A program made the translations under genes and the position numbers. Below are positions 1-11,844 of a DNA stretch of 64,000 nucleotides, piece after piece. Numbering within the stretch: position 1 is the first letter of the stretch; each line of letters opens with the position of its first letter. The notes beneath the pieces were generated by a model. The model ran no database searches, was not told the origin of the DNA, and was given only the letters and a program-made list of their open reading frames with translations. The stretch lies in the NCBI GenBank assembly GCA_022749755.1, contig CM040453.1, forward strand, positions 7,710,102 to 7,774,101, written 5' to 3'. The stretch is from Azadirachta indica (taxonomy: Eukaryota > Streptophyta > Magnoliopsida > Sapindales > Meliaceae).

Positions 1-168
1 AGTGTTGTAAGAACCGGGTTGGTTTTGCTGCCGAATTTCGGCCGAAGAATCAGAATCATTTCCATCATCATCTTCTTCTTCGCCTCCATTTCTACCAAAC
101 ACCTTCTCTTCATCTTCCTCTTCTTCACTTTCAATGCACAAGCTGTGATCTGAAGCCGAGTTCTTCAT
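1..168 (-). CDS. N-terminal first exon of an acidic protein, possibly a GARP/MYB-like transcription factor (partial)
   Basis: Reading the minus strand from an ATG at 168, 56 codons stay open to the window edge, so the gene continues outside the window. The peptide begins MKNSASDHSLCIESEEEEDE and goes on as a strongly acidic, Ser/Asp/Glu-rich stretch (runs EEEED, EEEDDDGND, SDSS), then a Gln/Asn-rich part ending in PGSYNT. No folded domain is reached. A short acidic Ser-rich N-terminus before a conserved 'RSKxPRLRWT' DNA-binding helix is usual for G2-like (GARP) MYB proteins; that domain would lie outside the window, so the family call is inference. The upstream 5' region (169-220) is CT-rich, as in many plant 5' UTRs. 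It could instead be any other low-complexity nuclear protein. Confidence 0.5.
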   Translation of the reverse strand, partial: MKNSASDHSLCIESEEEEDEEKVFGRNGGEEEDDDGNDSDSSAEIRQQNQPGSYNT

Positions 169-3100
169 CTTCTTCTACTCTCTCTTTCTCTGCAGTAATT
201 CCCTGAATACAAAATTCTCAAAATTAATCAAAACCAATTAGATTGAAGCAGAAACACAATGATTAAATGTAAATCTTAAATGATGAATTTTTATACAGCT
301 CGGTGTTCCTTGATATTTGGGAATTCATTAAACTGAAAAACAACATGATAACCGTTAATAAATGCAAATATTATATAATTTCAAAGTCACTATGTTTGGT
401 TGCTCGGAAAATACAATAATTTTCCCCTGAGCTATGAATGAATAACAGAAAACGACAGAATTTAGTTCGTTTTCTTTTGTTTAAATTTCCCGATGAATTT
501 TCTCAGCTACCAAACAGAAACATCATAATATCTCTGACTGTACCTCTGGAACCTGCGTTTTATAAAGCAACAGAACAAGAAAAAGAAAGGTCACTAAAAA
601 GCCAGAATATGTCAGACGTTTTGTTGCAGAGAGAATCAAAGTTTCAGAATGAAAAAGCCATTAAACCTTATTCACGATCGTATCGAGAGAAGCTCTGCTT
701 TAAAACCAGAGGAAAGCTGACGATTGCATAGCTCTGATGCCTCCGTGCATGTTCTTCATGTTCTTCGCTGAGTGTTGTAGCAATTTATATAAATTAAATT
801 ATGATTTTTCGATGCTGCTTCACGTATTCATTCATGTGATTTAGTGAGTTACCACCACAACTAGTGGTAACCATGAAAATAAAATAAAAGAAAACATGAT
901 TTATGATATAATTACACCGCGATACTGAATGTTCATATTTTTAGTCATAAAAAGATAATTTGTTAAGTTATATCAAATGAATCTTTGATGGTATTGAAAT
1001 AAAACTACTGAAATATGTTAATATCAAATTTTGAACCTGATATCAACTAATGAATTTGTTTGTATATAAATTTTTTTTTTAATTTTTTCTTTACTTTATA
1101 CACTTGTTAATTCCTTTAATTTATTTAGAATATTAGTTACAGTATGTTTCTGATTGAAAATAATTAAGGATTTGATGAGATTCTAATTAAAAATAATTCA
1201 CGATATTGACTTGCCTCTAATTTAGACTAAATAGAATTTCTTCAAAAAAACTCTTTATTGAATTTGGTCTTAACAAGAAATTTTGATAATAATTTTATAA
1301 ATTTGGATTTTATGTTTTATCTTGTTGGTCATTCTTCTTCAATATGAGTGCATATAGTTATTCTATCGACCTAATTTGAATGTTGGAAAAACGATCCAAC
1401 AAAATATACACATTATTTTTTGAGTATTGAGTTATATTTTAAGGTCAAAATTAACATTAAGACATTAATATCATTATTTAATACGAGGTAATTGAGGTGG
1501 TTATTTTCTACTAGGTACTTTATGTGAGATAAATTGATCGATTACATATTTATTAATAAATTATAAAACTTTAGGGACCTACAATTGTTATCTCTGAGAT
1601 CTTTTGTTTTGAGGGTAATTAAAGACATAATTATTGGTAATTACAAGCTTAAAAAATTATCGAATTTATAAAAAACCAATAAAATAATTGTATATTTTAA
1701 AACCTGCATGCTGGAAAGTGACCTCCCTTGTTTATGTGTGAGATGGATTCGAAATTTTTGTAAATATGAATGTTTTTCATATTTTCAGAGTGGATGTGTA
1801 CGAGTGATTTGAGTCGCATCATATGCAAATATAAGTGTTGAGTAAATTTTCCCATAAAATTTGAAGTAAAAATGATTTTACTAAATTTAAAAGTTCAAGT
1901 TACACTAAAATATACCCAATTTAACATAGTGCCCTCGTAAATTTCTAGTATAATTTTTCAAAAAATTATAATTGACTATTCATGAATTTTCTGACACAAT
2001 CCTTTGTGTTGGTTAACTTTTAAGAAATTGGGTTACAGATCCAGCTCATATATATTAATTTAGAAAAATAATTCAATTAAAAAAATATTATAATATTTTA
2101 AATAGTGTGGCTATCAATTTAGTTCACTATATTTTTAAAATGAAAATAATAAATATGTGTATGATTGAGTTGGCATTGGATCTCAGACCCACAAACCAGC
2201 GTCGCTGCCCAATGTACTCTAGTACGTCAATAATGTTCTCATGGAAAGAAACTTGTAATTTCAGACATTATAATATCATTATCCCAGTTGTATATTATGA
2301 CGAAATTAATATTATTATATAGTTTAATGGTCATTTGATTTAATATCATGTTAGTTTGATTTAAAATAAAATATTTTTGTTTTATTTATAATATTTTTTT
2401 AATATTTAAAACTATACTTAATATGAAATTAAAAAATACTTTTAAAAATACAAGATTGTATCAATTCAACGCGGAATTGTCAAGAGCCTTGTATAAGTGG
2501 GCATGTGGATCGACCTTGTATGATATATTATTTTGTATTTAGGAGTTTAATTTTTATCTATATTTTAATAAAATGATAACTTTGTATTGATTTTTCTACT
2601 AATAATAAAATTAATATTCAAAATCTCAAATGGGAAAGCTGACTGGAACCAAATATATTTTTAATAATTCATTGCATATAATGCTACCAAAAAATAAATT
2701 GATTATATGTGTGGATAACAAATCAAACGGTGACGTAACTTGAACGTAACAACTAATTGCTTAGATTAATTTAATAATCACATGGTTTGGGGGGCTAATA
2801 ATGGACAAATTAATTGTGAGTCATTAAATTGACCAATTTTTATCCAAAAAAATTGAGAGAACTGGATGAATTACAAGTAGAAAAAAGGAACATCACATTC
2901 ACATGGGCAATCCACCGCGTATGTGCATGACTGATTCGTTAATTTGTTTTCAGAAATTAAATTTAGGCACATGCAATGTTGCCTGTAATAATATCTGCTT
3001 CCTGGATAAGATGCCTGTTGCTGTCCAAATCCATCTAAAAAACAAAAGTATTATCTATTCTTTCATGTTATGTACATCATCCACGATGTCACGTTTTCTA

Positions 3101-3560
3101 TTTTTAGCAAAAAGTTGGAAACATTATTTCGGATTTTCATTTTTATTTTACTTATTATTCACAAAAAAAAAAAAATCACACATACGTATAACAACGACAC
3201 CGGGAACCTTTTCTTGTTTTTTTATATATATATTTTTTTTCATTTTAATCTCTATTCTCTAATAAATTTAATTAGATGGGAACAAAAATTTCTTTGTGAG
3301 GATTAGATTGAGTAGTTAATAATACTTGAATTAATTTTCTCCCATTTCTCATCTCATCTCTGGTAACATCATCTCAATGTTATCCCATTTAAATAAATAT
3401 TGTTTGAGAAGGTGATTTGAGATTAATTAAGGTCAAAGGTCAAGTGAGCACAAACGAAATCAATATAAAAAAAATAAATAAATATAAGAACTTATGTGAA
3501 GATGATCTCTCCTGAACTTACAAACCAACAAGCATGAAGTCAGGTTAGAAGCAAATTTCG
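169..3560. other. AT-rich intergenic DNA with no supported gene
   Basis: The first few hundred bases are the likely 5' UTR and promoter of the minus-strand gene ending at 168. The rest is AT-rich with poly(T)/poly(A) runs (for example 1070-1086 and 3162-3175). Short open frames here have low-complexity products and no recognisable domain. Confidence 0.5.
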
Positions 3561-3656
3561 GGTCAGTTCATGAGTAAACTTTATAAATCAAGGGGTCAGT
3601 TCATGAGTAAACTTTATAAATCAAGGGGTCAGTTCATAAGCAAACTTTATAGGTCA
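3561..3656 (+). repeat. Tandem repeat, 33-bp unit, three copies
   Basis: Units begin with GGTCAGTTCATGAGTAAAC at 3561 and 3594 and a diverged third at 3627 (GTTCATAAGCAAAC). The first two copies are identical; the third has a few substitutions, pointing to a recent local duplication. No function is apparent. Confidence 0.9.
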
Positions 3657-4860
3657 ACATATAATGGACAGAATCATAACTACCAAAAGAATAAGTTTAA
3701 TAACTAACTATTCATAAATATGCGACTATGAAGTGCAATTAAGTATTTCGGTTACAAATATGAATTTGACCGTTGCTTATAGCAAATCAAAATATAAACT
3801 AAGATCGATAAAATATAAAAAAGCATGAGAATTCTGAAAATTTAATAAAACTCTATCAAAATATTGTCTCAATTTCTTTACTTATAAAATTTATTAAAAA
3901 ATCTTTCTCTAATTTAAACATAGAAGAATTTTAGTCAAGAAAATCGACTTTCCCCTATTCCTATATGTTTTGCAAGATATTTAAGATATCTACTTTTACA
4001 AAATTCAATATCAACAGCTATCATGAAGCCCTAACCCTAAACCCATCCTTACTAAGATAATTGATTAACTCTTAATTATTAAGAGAAATTGAATTCCTTA
4101 ATCAGCTTAATGTAATTCACAAAATAAATTTTACTTGTTACGTTTTATTTTTATTATTTCCTCCATGCACAAATTAATGATTCATGCCGTTAATTAACAT
4201 TAACAACAACTAAACATGCACCTATGTCTCCCATATGGCATTCACCTCTCTCTCCTTCGCTCTAACATGTATATTATTCACACACACACACATATATATA
4301 TCAAATTATATATTTTTCTGAATTTCAAATAATATTTATATTACAAGATCTCGTCTCTTTTATCAATCGATCATGTCATTAATTATTATTCATAAAAAAA
4401 ATAAAACCTTATCCCCCACGTCACAATCACGTTGCATGATCTTGATTTTCGTAACATATATATATATATATATATATATATCACATGCATGCACATCTAA
4501 ATTTTTTAATCCAACTCGGAATCAGATGTTTCAAATAACTCTACAACATAACAATCCTATTGTTACATTAGATTAATTAGTAATAGGATAAAACTATATT
4601 ACACTAAATAATTTCATATTAGATTTATTATATATTTACTTGTTACTTTAATTTTTAACAATATATGTTAATATAATTTTCTTACTTTATGAGTCAAGAA
4701 CTCATTTCAAAAAAATTAAGTTATAAATAACGTCATTGTTCACAAATACTCGATATCAGGCTATTATCACTCAAATATAGATTTGAACGTAGTTTGATTT
4801 CAATGCATTGATTATGGAGAAAGAAACAATCCTTATATAAAATTATTGATTCAAATTTTG
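3657..4860. other. AT-rich intergenic DNA with a (TA)n microsatellite
   Basis: No gene is supported. A (TA)n run lies at about 4457-4482 and a (CA)n(TA)n run at about 4278-4300. A short CCCTAACCCTAAACCC string near 4029 is only two telomere-like units. Confidence 0.5.
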
Positions 4861-5080
4861 AAAAAAAAAAAAAAAAAAAATGCAAATGTCTGGACGTGAT
4901 GGTTGGCGTATCCCCTGACAGGGACGGGATCAGCCTGCGGGCTTACCTGTTACCTCCACATACGGTTAAGGCTTCCCTCTTCGTGGATCATCCACCCCAA
5001 ATTTTTTGGGTCTTCTACCTCGTCATTTGGGCTCAATTGTTTGGCCTTCCACTTCTCCGTTGGGCTTCCTACATTTAGTC
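4861..5080. other. Oligo(A) tract followed by a GC-richer island of unknown origin
   Basis: A run of about 20 A (4861-4880) is followed by about 200 bp of much higher GC content than the flanks (4890-5075). On the minus strand this looks like a GC-rich unit ending in oligo(T). That arrangement could be a small retroposon or an LTR scrap, but I see no tRNA-like box or coding domain. Confidence 0.35.
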
Positions 5081-5810
5081 CAAATTTTGATATAGTTTTT
5101 ATAATAAATCATCTATTTATTTTATAACAGATCCTTCACTCAAATAATAACTTCCATCAAAAAATTTAGATAGTAACTCAAAAAGTAAGCATACTAAGAT
5201 CTAAAGCAGAGAGAATGAGATATTTAGAGTGGTAATTAGGAACTGTGAGCAATAAGATTCCTAGAATACTTTCGTTTAATAGCCCCTTTTTTTGGGGTAA
5301 TGCAACTTGGGGTCACATATGAAAGGACCAAGGAGTGTCCTGAATTACAATTTTTCGGTCATGAAAATAGTAAAAACAGTTTTAAAAATATAGTAAGTAT
5401 TTAGTCAAGATTGTATTGGTCAAACACTGTTTGTAAAAATGCTTTGGTCAAATTCAGTTTTTTTTTTTTTTTTAAATTTTATTGTATTCATTATTTCCGA
5501 AAACAAGAAATTGAATCTACCCTATCCAGAATCTGATAAAACATCCACTAGCTTAGAAAATATCCATATTTTGTTCTAAAATATGGAAAAAGAATAAAAA
5601 AGAAACAATAAAGTTCACAGTCCACAGACAGGAATTGAAGAACTTGTTTTAATATCCAACGTCTTATTACACCTAAAGCACACATTATCATGGAAGACCT
5701 GCATCTTTTCCATTTCCATTTTACGTATAATTTATGTATAAAACCCACAAACATTTAAAATACATCACCCATAAACCCTAATGGATGCGGGTAAACATTT
5801 TTTTTATTTT

Positions 5811-6149
5811 TCATGGCTTGCTGGTTGCAGTTGCATCCTTGGGTGTAGAACACATTGTCGAACCAGAAATGTTATAGTTTTTGTATCTGCTGGGTGCAGA
5901 GTTGCGGTGAATCCCTTTCGGCAAGCAGTCCTCGACGCCTGATCGGCTGCCGAATTTATCACGTTCCTGGTTTGTATTAGGCTTAAAAGTTGCATAGTTT
6001 GCATGCGCAGACTTCAACGGCCTGGCGGCAGCAGCCACCACAACACCATTTGTTCCAGTACTAATGGTTATGGCTGGCGAAGATAAAAGCAGGAAGAAAT
6101 AGCATAAGGTCATCATGAAGAAAACAGTGAAAATATTGCCAGAAAACAT
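5811..6149 (-). CDS. Small secreted-peptide precursor with IDA-like core motif (block A copy)
   Basis: A 112-residue open frame with no introns. Residues 1-30 or so form a hydrophobic signal peptide (FMMTLCYFFLLLSSPAIT), then a variable spacer, then a C-terminal core with CLPKGIHRNSAPSRY at about 79-93. The LPKG...SAPS-R spacing resembles the INFLORESCENCE DEFICIENT IN ABSCISSION (IDA/IDL) peptide family, whose processed peptides signal through HAESA-type receptor kinases at the cell surface. It differs in having Cys before LPKG and another Cys about 22 residues later (STMC), and a C-terminal tail after the motif, so it is not a textbook IDA. The paralogue at 41393-41725 shares start, signal peptide and motif. 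A TATA box lies about 110 bp upstream. Family assignment is inference; the secreted-peptide call is firmer. Confidence 0.7.
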   Translation of the reverse strand: MFSGNIFTVFFMMTLCYFFLLLSSPAITISTGTNGVVVAAAARPLKSAHANYATFKPNTNQERDKFGSRSGVEDCLPKGIHRNSAPSRYKNYNISGSTMCSTPKDATATSKP

Positions 6150-6256
6150 TTTGAAAATGATCCAGGCAGAATATGTGTGAATATTTGTGGTTTATGTTTT
6201 TGTGTTGGTTTTTTTTTTTTAGAAGAAGAAGAAGAAGAAGGGAAAATGGGGATGGC

Positions 6257-6264
6257 TTTAAATA
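6257..6264 (-). promoter_or_regulatory. TATA box of the block A IDA-like gene
   Basis: TATTTAAA on the minus strand, about 110 bp upstream of the ATG at 6149. It is conserved in block B (41818-41825) within a longer matching stretch. Confidence 0.65.
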
Positions 6265-6609
6265 GGCTCGTGAGGAACTGATGAAAAATATAGAAAACTA
6301 GCCAGCCCAGCAAAAGCTGGTTTCTGAGAAGCACCTTCTGCGGAAGCGGTGACTTAAAAGAAAATCACTTTTTGACAATGGAAGTAATATCCCCGTGGCT
6401 TTCATAATTTCTAGTTCCCAAGTTTCCTACGTCAAACTTAAATTCATACATAATTTCCACGTCATCAAATCGATATTTTTACATGTACGGAAATTATTAG
6501 CGGGACTAGATATTTCACGGAGATCAAGCTTATCCATGCAAACAAACCTAGGCCAAATTAACTGTAGCAGCATCACTTCCTCTATAAAGATGGAAGCAGC
6601 GGATTGGTC

Positions 6610-6811
6610 CACGTGGAAGTACTAGCTTACCTGTTTGGCCAACGCATTTAGTTATCTAAAAGCATCTTGATCTTGTGCCACGTGTTACCATAGATTGATC
6701 GAGCATATGTAAGAACACCAACTTTGTTAGTTATATGCCCCTCCTGCAAAATCTCAACCACCATTGCGATTAAACCTGTGATAAAAAAAAGACAAAAAAA
6801 GGCTACACGTG
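6610..6811 (-). promoter_or_regulatory. Three conserved CACGTG (G-box) sites upstream of the block A IDA-like gene
   Basis: CACGTG occurs at 6610-6615, 6679-6684 and 6806-6811, about 460, 530 and 660 bp upstream of the ATG. The paralogous promoter keeps all three at about 458, 527 and 632 bp. G-boxes bind bHLH (PIF/MYC) and bZIP factors. Retention of all three palindromes while flanking bases changed suggests function. Confidence 0.6.
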
Positions 6812-6899
6812 TCTGTTCTTCATAGCACAGAAGATATTTGAGTCAGCAAAATAATTTGATATGGTTGAAGGACTGTAGGGGGCTTTAAAGCTTTTAATT

Positions 6900-7725
6900 A
6901 CGAGGGTATATAATTAACGGAAATTTCTATGATTCTGAAATAATAGCAATAACTCATGCATGGACTTTTAAATTAAACGAAAATTAGTAAATTACCAACA
7001 TTCATTTTTTTAATAAGTAAAAATTAATCAGTTACCCAAATAACATGTAACTCTATTTTTAATTTATTAAAAATATTATTTTTAAAAGTCACAATAAAAA
7101 ACAAAGCAAACATAAATATTATGATAAAAATTACGTGTTAAGTATAAAGCTATCTATTGTAAATATATATTAATTTAAAATTTTGCTTAAAATAACTTAA
7201 ATTAAAATGTACTTTAAATCTGTCTTTTTTCCTAACTAATTTTTCAATTTTATATTAATTTATATTTTTATCATTAAATTTATATATTTGATATGAATTC
7301 ATGATATTTCTATTTATTTTTTATTTCACAATAATTTATTATTTTTAATTTTATCTTTTACAATATGATTTACAAGTTTTACATTACATATTATTTAATT
7401 TTCTGTGTCAATACTTTATAAACGAATTGTTTATTTATAACTTTTCCAATATGTTTGTATATTTTAGTTCTATTTACAAATTTAATATTGTCACCTACTT
7501 TTTTTATATTAATTTACACTTGTATTGTCATATTTACAAATTTACAGTTGGTTTTATGAAATTAATAATTTAATATTTATTTTTACGCTTTTTTACATTA
7601 ATTTAATGTTTTGATTTTTAATTTTATGAAAATTAAATTTTATTTACAAATTCTACATGATAATTTAATCTTTATGTTAATATTTTCAAATATAATGTTG
7701 ATTACGAGGTTTTATGAATATTTAT
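6900..7725. repeat. AT-rich degenerate repeat tract hosting the Tat element 1 insertion
   Basis: Irregular repeats built on 'TATTAATTTACACTTGTATTG' / 'ATTTACAAATTTA'-like strings occupy about 7200-7720. A matching stretch resumes right of the element at 19070-19165, so the element split a pre-existing AT-rich array. No gene is seen. Confidence 0.5.
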
Positions 7726-8318
7726 TGTTAATATTGAAAACTTGTTAACTTCGAGCTCAAATAATAAACTCCAAATCTCTCTGAACTGTAATGAACTCAA
7801 ACTTGTCTGCAAAACAAGTGAAGTTAGAAAGATAGCCGGCTTGCCAGGCGTATGCACTTCGATGCTTAAGTAAGATAGTTTGCTTAATAGGAGAGAAAAA
7901 TTTAGTAGAGGATTCAACAGCGTTTTAGCTAGGATCTAGTGCACCTACATTTCTTCTCTACTGCTGGGGTTTTATGAACACGGGGAATAATTGTCTTTAG
8001 ATATTTTTCTAATTACGTTCCACGTTCTCCCCATGATGGAAGGTGGAAAGAACTAGTGGTTAGTGGGTGGGGTGCTTGGTTGAATTTTCACCACCCACGT
8101 TGAACATGGTCGAATGGTGTTTTTCTATCCAACCTGGGACACACTAAGTATGAGCGGGTGATATTCTATACCTAACCTAGGCCAGCTCTCTTATTATGAC
8201 AAATTCTTTACTTAGGCTTAGTTTCGCAAATGTCAGGTCAGTCTCGAAATATGTTAAAACCCGATCACATGGCACCTGTTGGTCTGGCCTACTTAATGCT
8301 CGGGTATTTTCCCAAACA
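7726..8318 (-). repeat. 3' LTR of Tat element 1
   Basis: 593 bp, aligned along its length with 18449-19041. It begins TGTTAATATTG and ends CCCAAACA on the plus strand. Immediately internal (8319-8330) the minus strand reads GGGGGAAAGA, a purine-rich polypurine tract abutting the LTR. Confidence 0.9.
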
Positions 8319-8330
8319 TCTTTCCCCCAA
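8319..8330 (-). other. Polypurine tract of Tat element 1
   Basis: On the minus strand the bases next to the 3' LTR read TTGGGGGAAAGA followed directly by the LTR's TG. This is the expected position and composition of the plus-strand DNA priming site. Confidence 0.7.
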
Positions 8331-8681
8331 GTTTCTAGTTAAATACTGTTTTACTAAAAATTGTTCAATTGATTTTTATTCTGAGCATGAAGTCATCTTG
8401 ATCACACTGTTATTGCGCTTTCTGTTGTTTTGAGCTAGGACATGTCGCTTTATATTCGGGAAGGCGGTCAGTTTGTATAGCTCTACAAAGACGCATCTCC
8501 TCAAGAAGCGTTCGGTAATTACTTTTTCCATGGTTTATTTTTCGTTATTCTAAATTCAGGTCACTAGTCATTACATCATTAGGCCATTCCTGCAACCACC
8601 ATGTAAGCAATTACTCTACATTTAAAATCTCTAACGTGGATCATTTAGACCTTTCATTTTGAACGGCTCAAAAAAGCTCGG

Positions 8682-11600
8682 GTATAAATACATCACTTTC
8701 CTCACATTTCTTATTTTTTGGCTGTCTCTTTCTTGCAACCCACTTTTCTGCTACTGCGTGTGTTGCTTCTCGTTTTCTAACTTCGGTTTCCACTCAGAAC
8801 ACTTATTTGCCAGAAATCCCTTTCAACTGGTAAGTTCTCCGCTTCTTCTCTTATTTATTCTTGTTCATACTATTGAATTATGATGGGTTACTCTGTTTTG
8901 TTTGTTTGCTTTTTCCTTGGGTATTGCTTTTATGGAATAGTATAGTTATTTTAGAAAAACATGTATGATTGCTTTATTTTGCGGGGTTTTTTGAAAAACA
9001 TATTAAAAGCTTCAAAAAATTGATTCGCATGTTAAGGCGTAGAGGGTGTTTGTAAAAATAATTATAAATGTATGTTGTAGTCTGATAGGATTATTGACCT
9101 GGTTGATTTATTCCCGACTTGACTTAGCTTCTAGTCTAGAAATCTTAGGTTTCCCCTTTTAGGAACTAAACTATTTACATGACTTTAGGTTCGATGGATT
9201 ATATCAAAATTTCTTCATCGTCCTCATCTAGTGAGTCTAGTACGGACTATAAGATTTGGAATAAGCTCCTCCTCTTTGTTAGGCATGACTATCTGTTGAT
9301 ATATGATGAATTACCTTTTAAGATAGCGACCTCCTTAAGAGCAGTTTATACTAGCTTTAAGGCTAGGACTCCCAAACCAGAATATAACACTCCTAAGGTT
9401 AGGTATCTCGGGACTAAAACACCTAAGACTATTATTATATCTGATAGTTCTTCTAATGACATGCAAGAGAACATGAATCCTCAAGGAATCAGAGCTGAAG
9501 AACAGGATGTTCTTCCTGAATTAGGTAGTATGTTAGGTAGGTTAGTTTCTTCTATTGGGGATGAGGTCGTCTCATTCCATGTAGTGGAGGCATTGGTCTA
9601 ACCGGTGAGGTACTTGGGGAGTCCTTTTCTAGAGTAGGGGATGACAATGAGAGTTTTGAGGACTATATTCTCAGTGATAGTGATAATTTTGAAGGAATCG
9701 AAACTAAGGATGTCGAGAACACCCTTGATCCGATAAGACAATTTAGACCATATGAGGTAGACTGGTTTGTTTCTTTTGTGACCCGTTCCGACCTTAAAGC
9801 CTATAGGAAGATGTATCAGATTCTCGATGATATCTACCTTAGTTGTAGAAGTGAATGAATTTCTGAGTGAACCAAAAGATGGGGAAATAGCATTTCATAA
9901 GGAGCTTTTCTACTTTGGGTTTAGGTTGCCCATTCAAGAGTATTTCGCCCGTCTCTTCTACTTCTTTGATATTCTCCCATATCAACTAAACCTGAATGGC
10001 TGGCGGGTGATTATTAGGCTCTATGTAATCTGGGCTATCACTGGGAATTCTCCCCTTAGCATTTGAGAAATCAGATATGCCTACATATTGAAGAGGAACC
10101 CAAAAAAAACCCCAGGTTCTACTATCTTTAGTCACGACCTTACACTACTAAAATAGTGACTAGTTTCCCGACCTACAATAAGGATTAGAAACACAAATGA
10201 TTTTTTGTAAGAGGGAATTGGGGTCAATCATTAGAACGTGTGGGTATGTGCAGCTGTGTACCCACCGTTTTTAATCGTGAAGGTAACTTTAGTTTTTATT
10301 TTGGTTTACTGTCTCTTTCTTTTTCACATTTTGATTTCTTGATTGTATTTTTTGTTGATTTGATTAATGACTTATCTTTTTTTCAATTGATTTATGGGGA
10401 AGGGCTCTTTCGCTTGTGGACACTGCACTAGAAAGGATATCCGCTAGTAGAGCTGCTACTGGCGATCAAAGAGATCTCTTTTCCTCCGATTCCTTGGTTC
10501 AGGTTTAGTTCCTTCCGCTCCCACTCGGTGTGAACTTCTTGCTATTAAGAGAGAAATAAAGACCAGAAGTAAGCCTTTTTTATCTTGACCTTGATTTTAT
10601 ACTTTTTGACTTCTGAACCATCTTATTTTTTCTTTTATAAAAATGATGGCTTCAAGGGAATCAGGGAGAGGCTTTGCTATAGGGAGAGGTGTTTTGAGCA
10701 ATCCTGAAGTGTTTCTTGAGAAATTAAAGCAAGGCAAGGGGAAGGTGGGCTCGAGCTTTGGCCAGGTCTCCAAGAGACTTCCTCCTAGACAAACTAAGAG
10801 AACCCCTACCAAGTCTAGCTCAAAGGATAAAGGGAAGGGCTTGGTAATAATCTAGGAGAGAAGGCTTGAGGTCCCACCAAAGAGGCTTATAGACTAAATT
10901 GAGAAGAAGGGGAAATCAACCGCTTCGCAATCCCTTAAATGGCAAAGATGCCCAACAGTGAGCTCGAAAAAAAGCATTTTGAAAGGTGTCACTGAGCTGT
11001 TTCCAGAGGATTTCCTTGAGAACAAGCTAGGAGACTATACTCACCTTACCCCAACCATTAGCGACCTCGGGGCATTTGTCTCCCCTACAATTGATGAGCC
11101 CATAAAAAATAAGTCAACAGAGGAAGCACTAGATTTATTTCCATAGGGCTTGTCGGGTCTGCTTTTATTCCCTATCTCTTTTTATTTATTTTATTATTGC
11201 TTAAGCCTTCCGTCACTGAAGTGGTTTTTCTTTTTGGGTAACTTGTTCATAGTTTGTTCGTTCATAAGGAACGGGTCAAAGAAAATTCTTTCGCTATCGC
11301 CTTGACCCAAGAGACAATCTCCAAACTTAAGGCGAAAAATGAAGAATTGTTGAAAAGAGCCAAGGAAGCCAAGAAGAATTGGGGGCACTCGAAAGCCTAA
11401 CTGTCCGAGGAAAGAAAGAAGTGAAGTCAGGAGCGCTCCCAATTTGAAGCTTCGGTCTCTGCCTTAACAGCTCATAAAACCGAGTTGGAGAAAGAGCTGG
11501 CCATTGTGGATGATCGCGTTCAGAAGTCTAAGAACGACGAGGTCGATAAAGGTGTGGATACCATCTACAAAATCATCCACTTCAATGACCCGAGCTATAA

Positions 11601-11844
11601 CATCTCTTATATTTATGATACTCTGGGTCGAGCTCCTCCAAAAATGAACTCTTTAGGGGCTGAGACTCTCGATGTAGAGGCTCCGACGGAGGAAGTTCCT
11701 AAGGCTGCTAGTTAAGACATGGTTTCGACAGACACTAATCAATAACTTCCTAGTCTGCCCGTGCTCGAACTGATTCAGAATCCTCTCGAGACTGAAGTTG
11801 TCAGCTAGCCCACTTTTGGAACTATCATCTCGCTGGTCGAATAA
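8682..11844 (+). pseudogene. Antisense accessory gene of Tat element 1 (PF04195-like 'gypsy-type transposon' protein), decayed
   Basis: This gene lies on the strand opposite to gag-pol. A TATA box (TATAAATA, about 8683-8690) precedes a 5' exon ending at 8829, a GTAAGT donor at 8830, and a TTTAG acceptor ending at 9188. The ATG follows at 9194. The N-terminus is Ser-rich (MDYIKISSSSSSSESSTDYK). Around 9827-10066 sits a conserved piece with PYQLNLNGWRVI, the pattern I associate with the plant family PF04195. Later parts are basic (10643-10855) and coiled-coil-like or acidic (11300-11715), ending near the TAA at 11842-11844. At least one frameshift near 9835 and several stops break it. The homologous gene in element 2 (31214-33599) shares start, intron position, core motif and C-terminal tail. 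Its cellular role is unknown. Confidence 0.7.

Noticed and set aside
438..731. 97-codon plus-strand frame near the left edge
   Set aside because: Overlaps the likely promoter of the minus-strand gene, has low-complexity Lys/Arg composition and no recognisable domain; base composition is that of non-coding DNA.
2903..3306. Overlapping 119- and 78-codon frames
   Set aside because: Their lengths come from poly(A)/poly(T) runs giving KKKK and FFFF; two overlapping frames of equal quality argue against coding.
4027..4045. CCCTAACCCTAAACCC telomere-like string
   Set aside because: Only about two units; common by chance and not an interstitial telomere array.
6113..6334. Minus-strand frame overlapping the IDA-like leader (partner 41689-41967)
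   Set aside because: Lies across the 5' UTR and TATA box in another frame; products are low-complexity (SSSSSSKKKK) and end differently in the two blocks.
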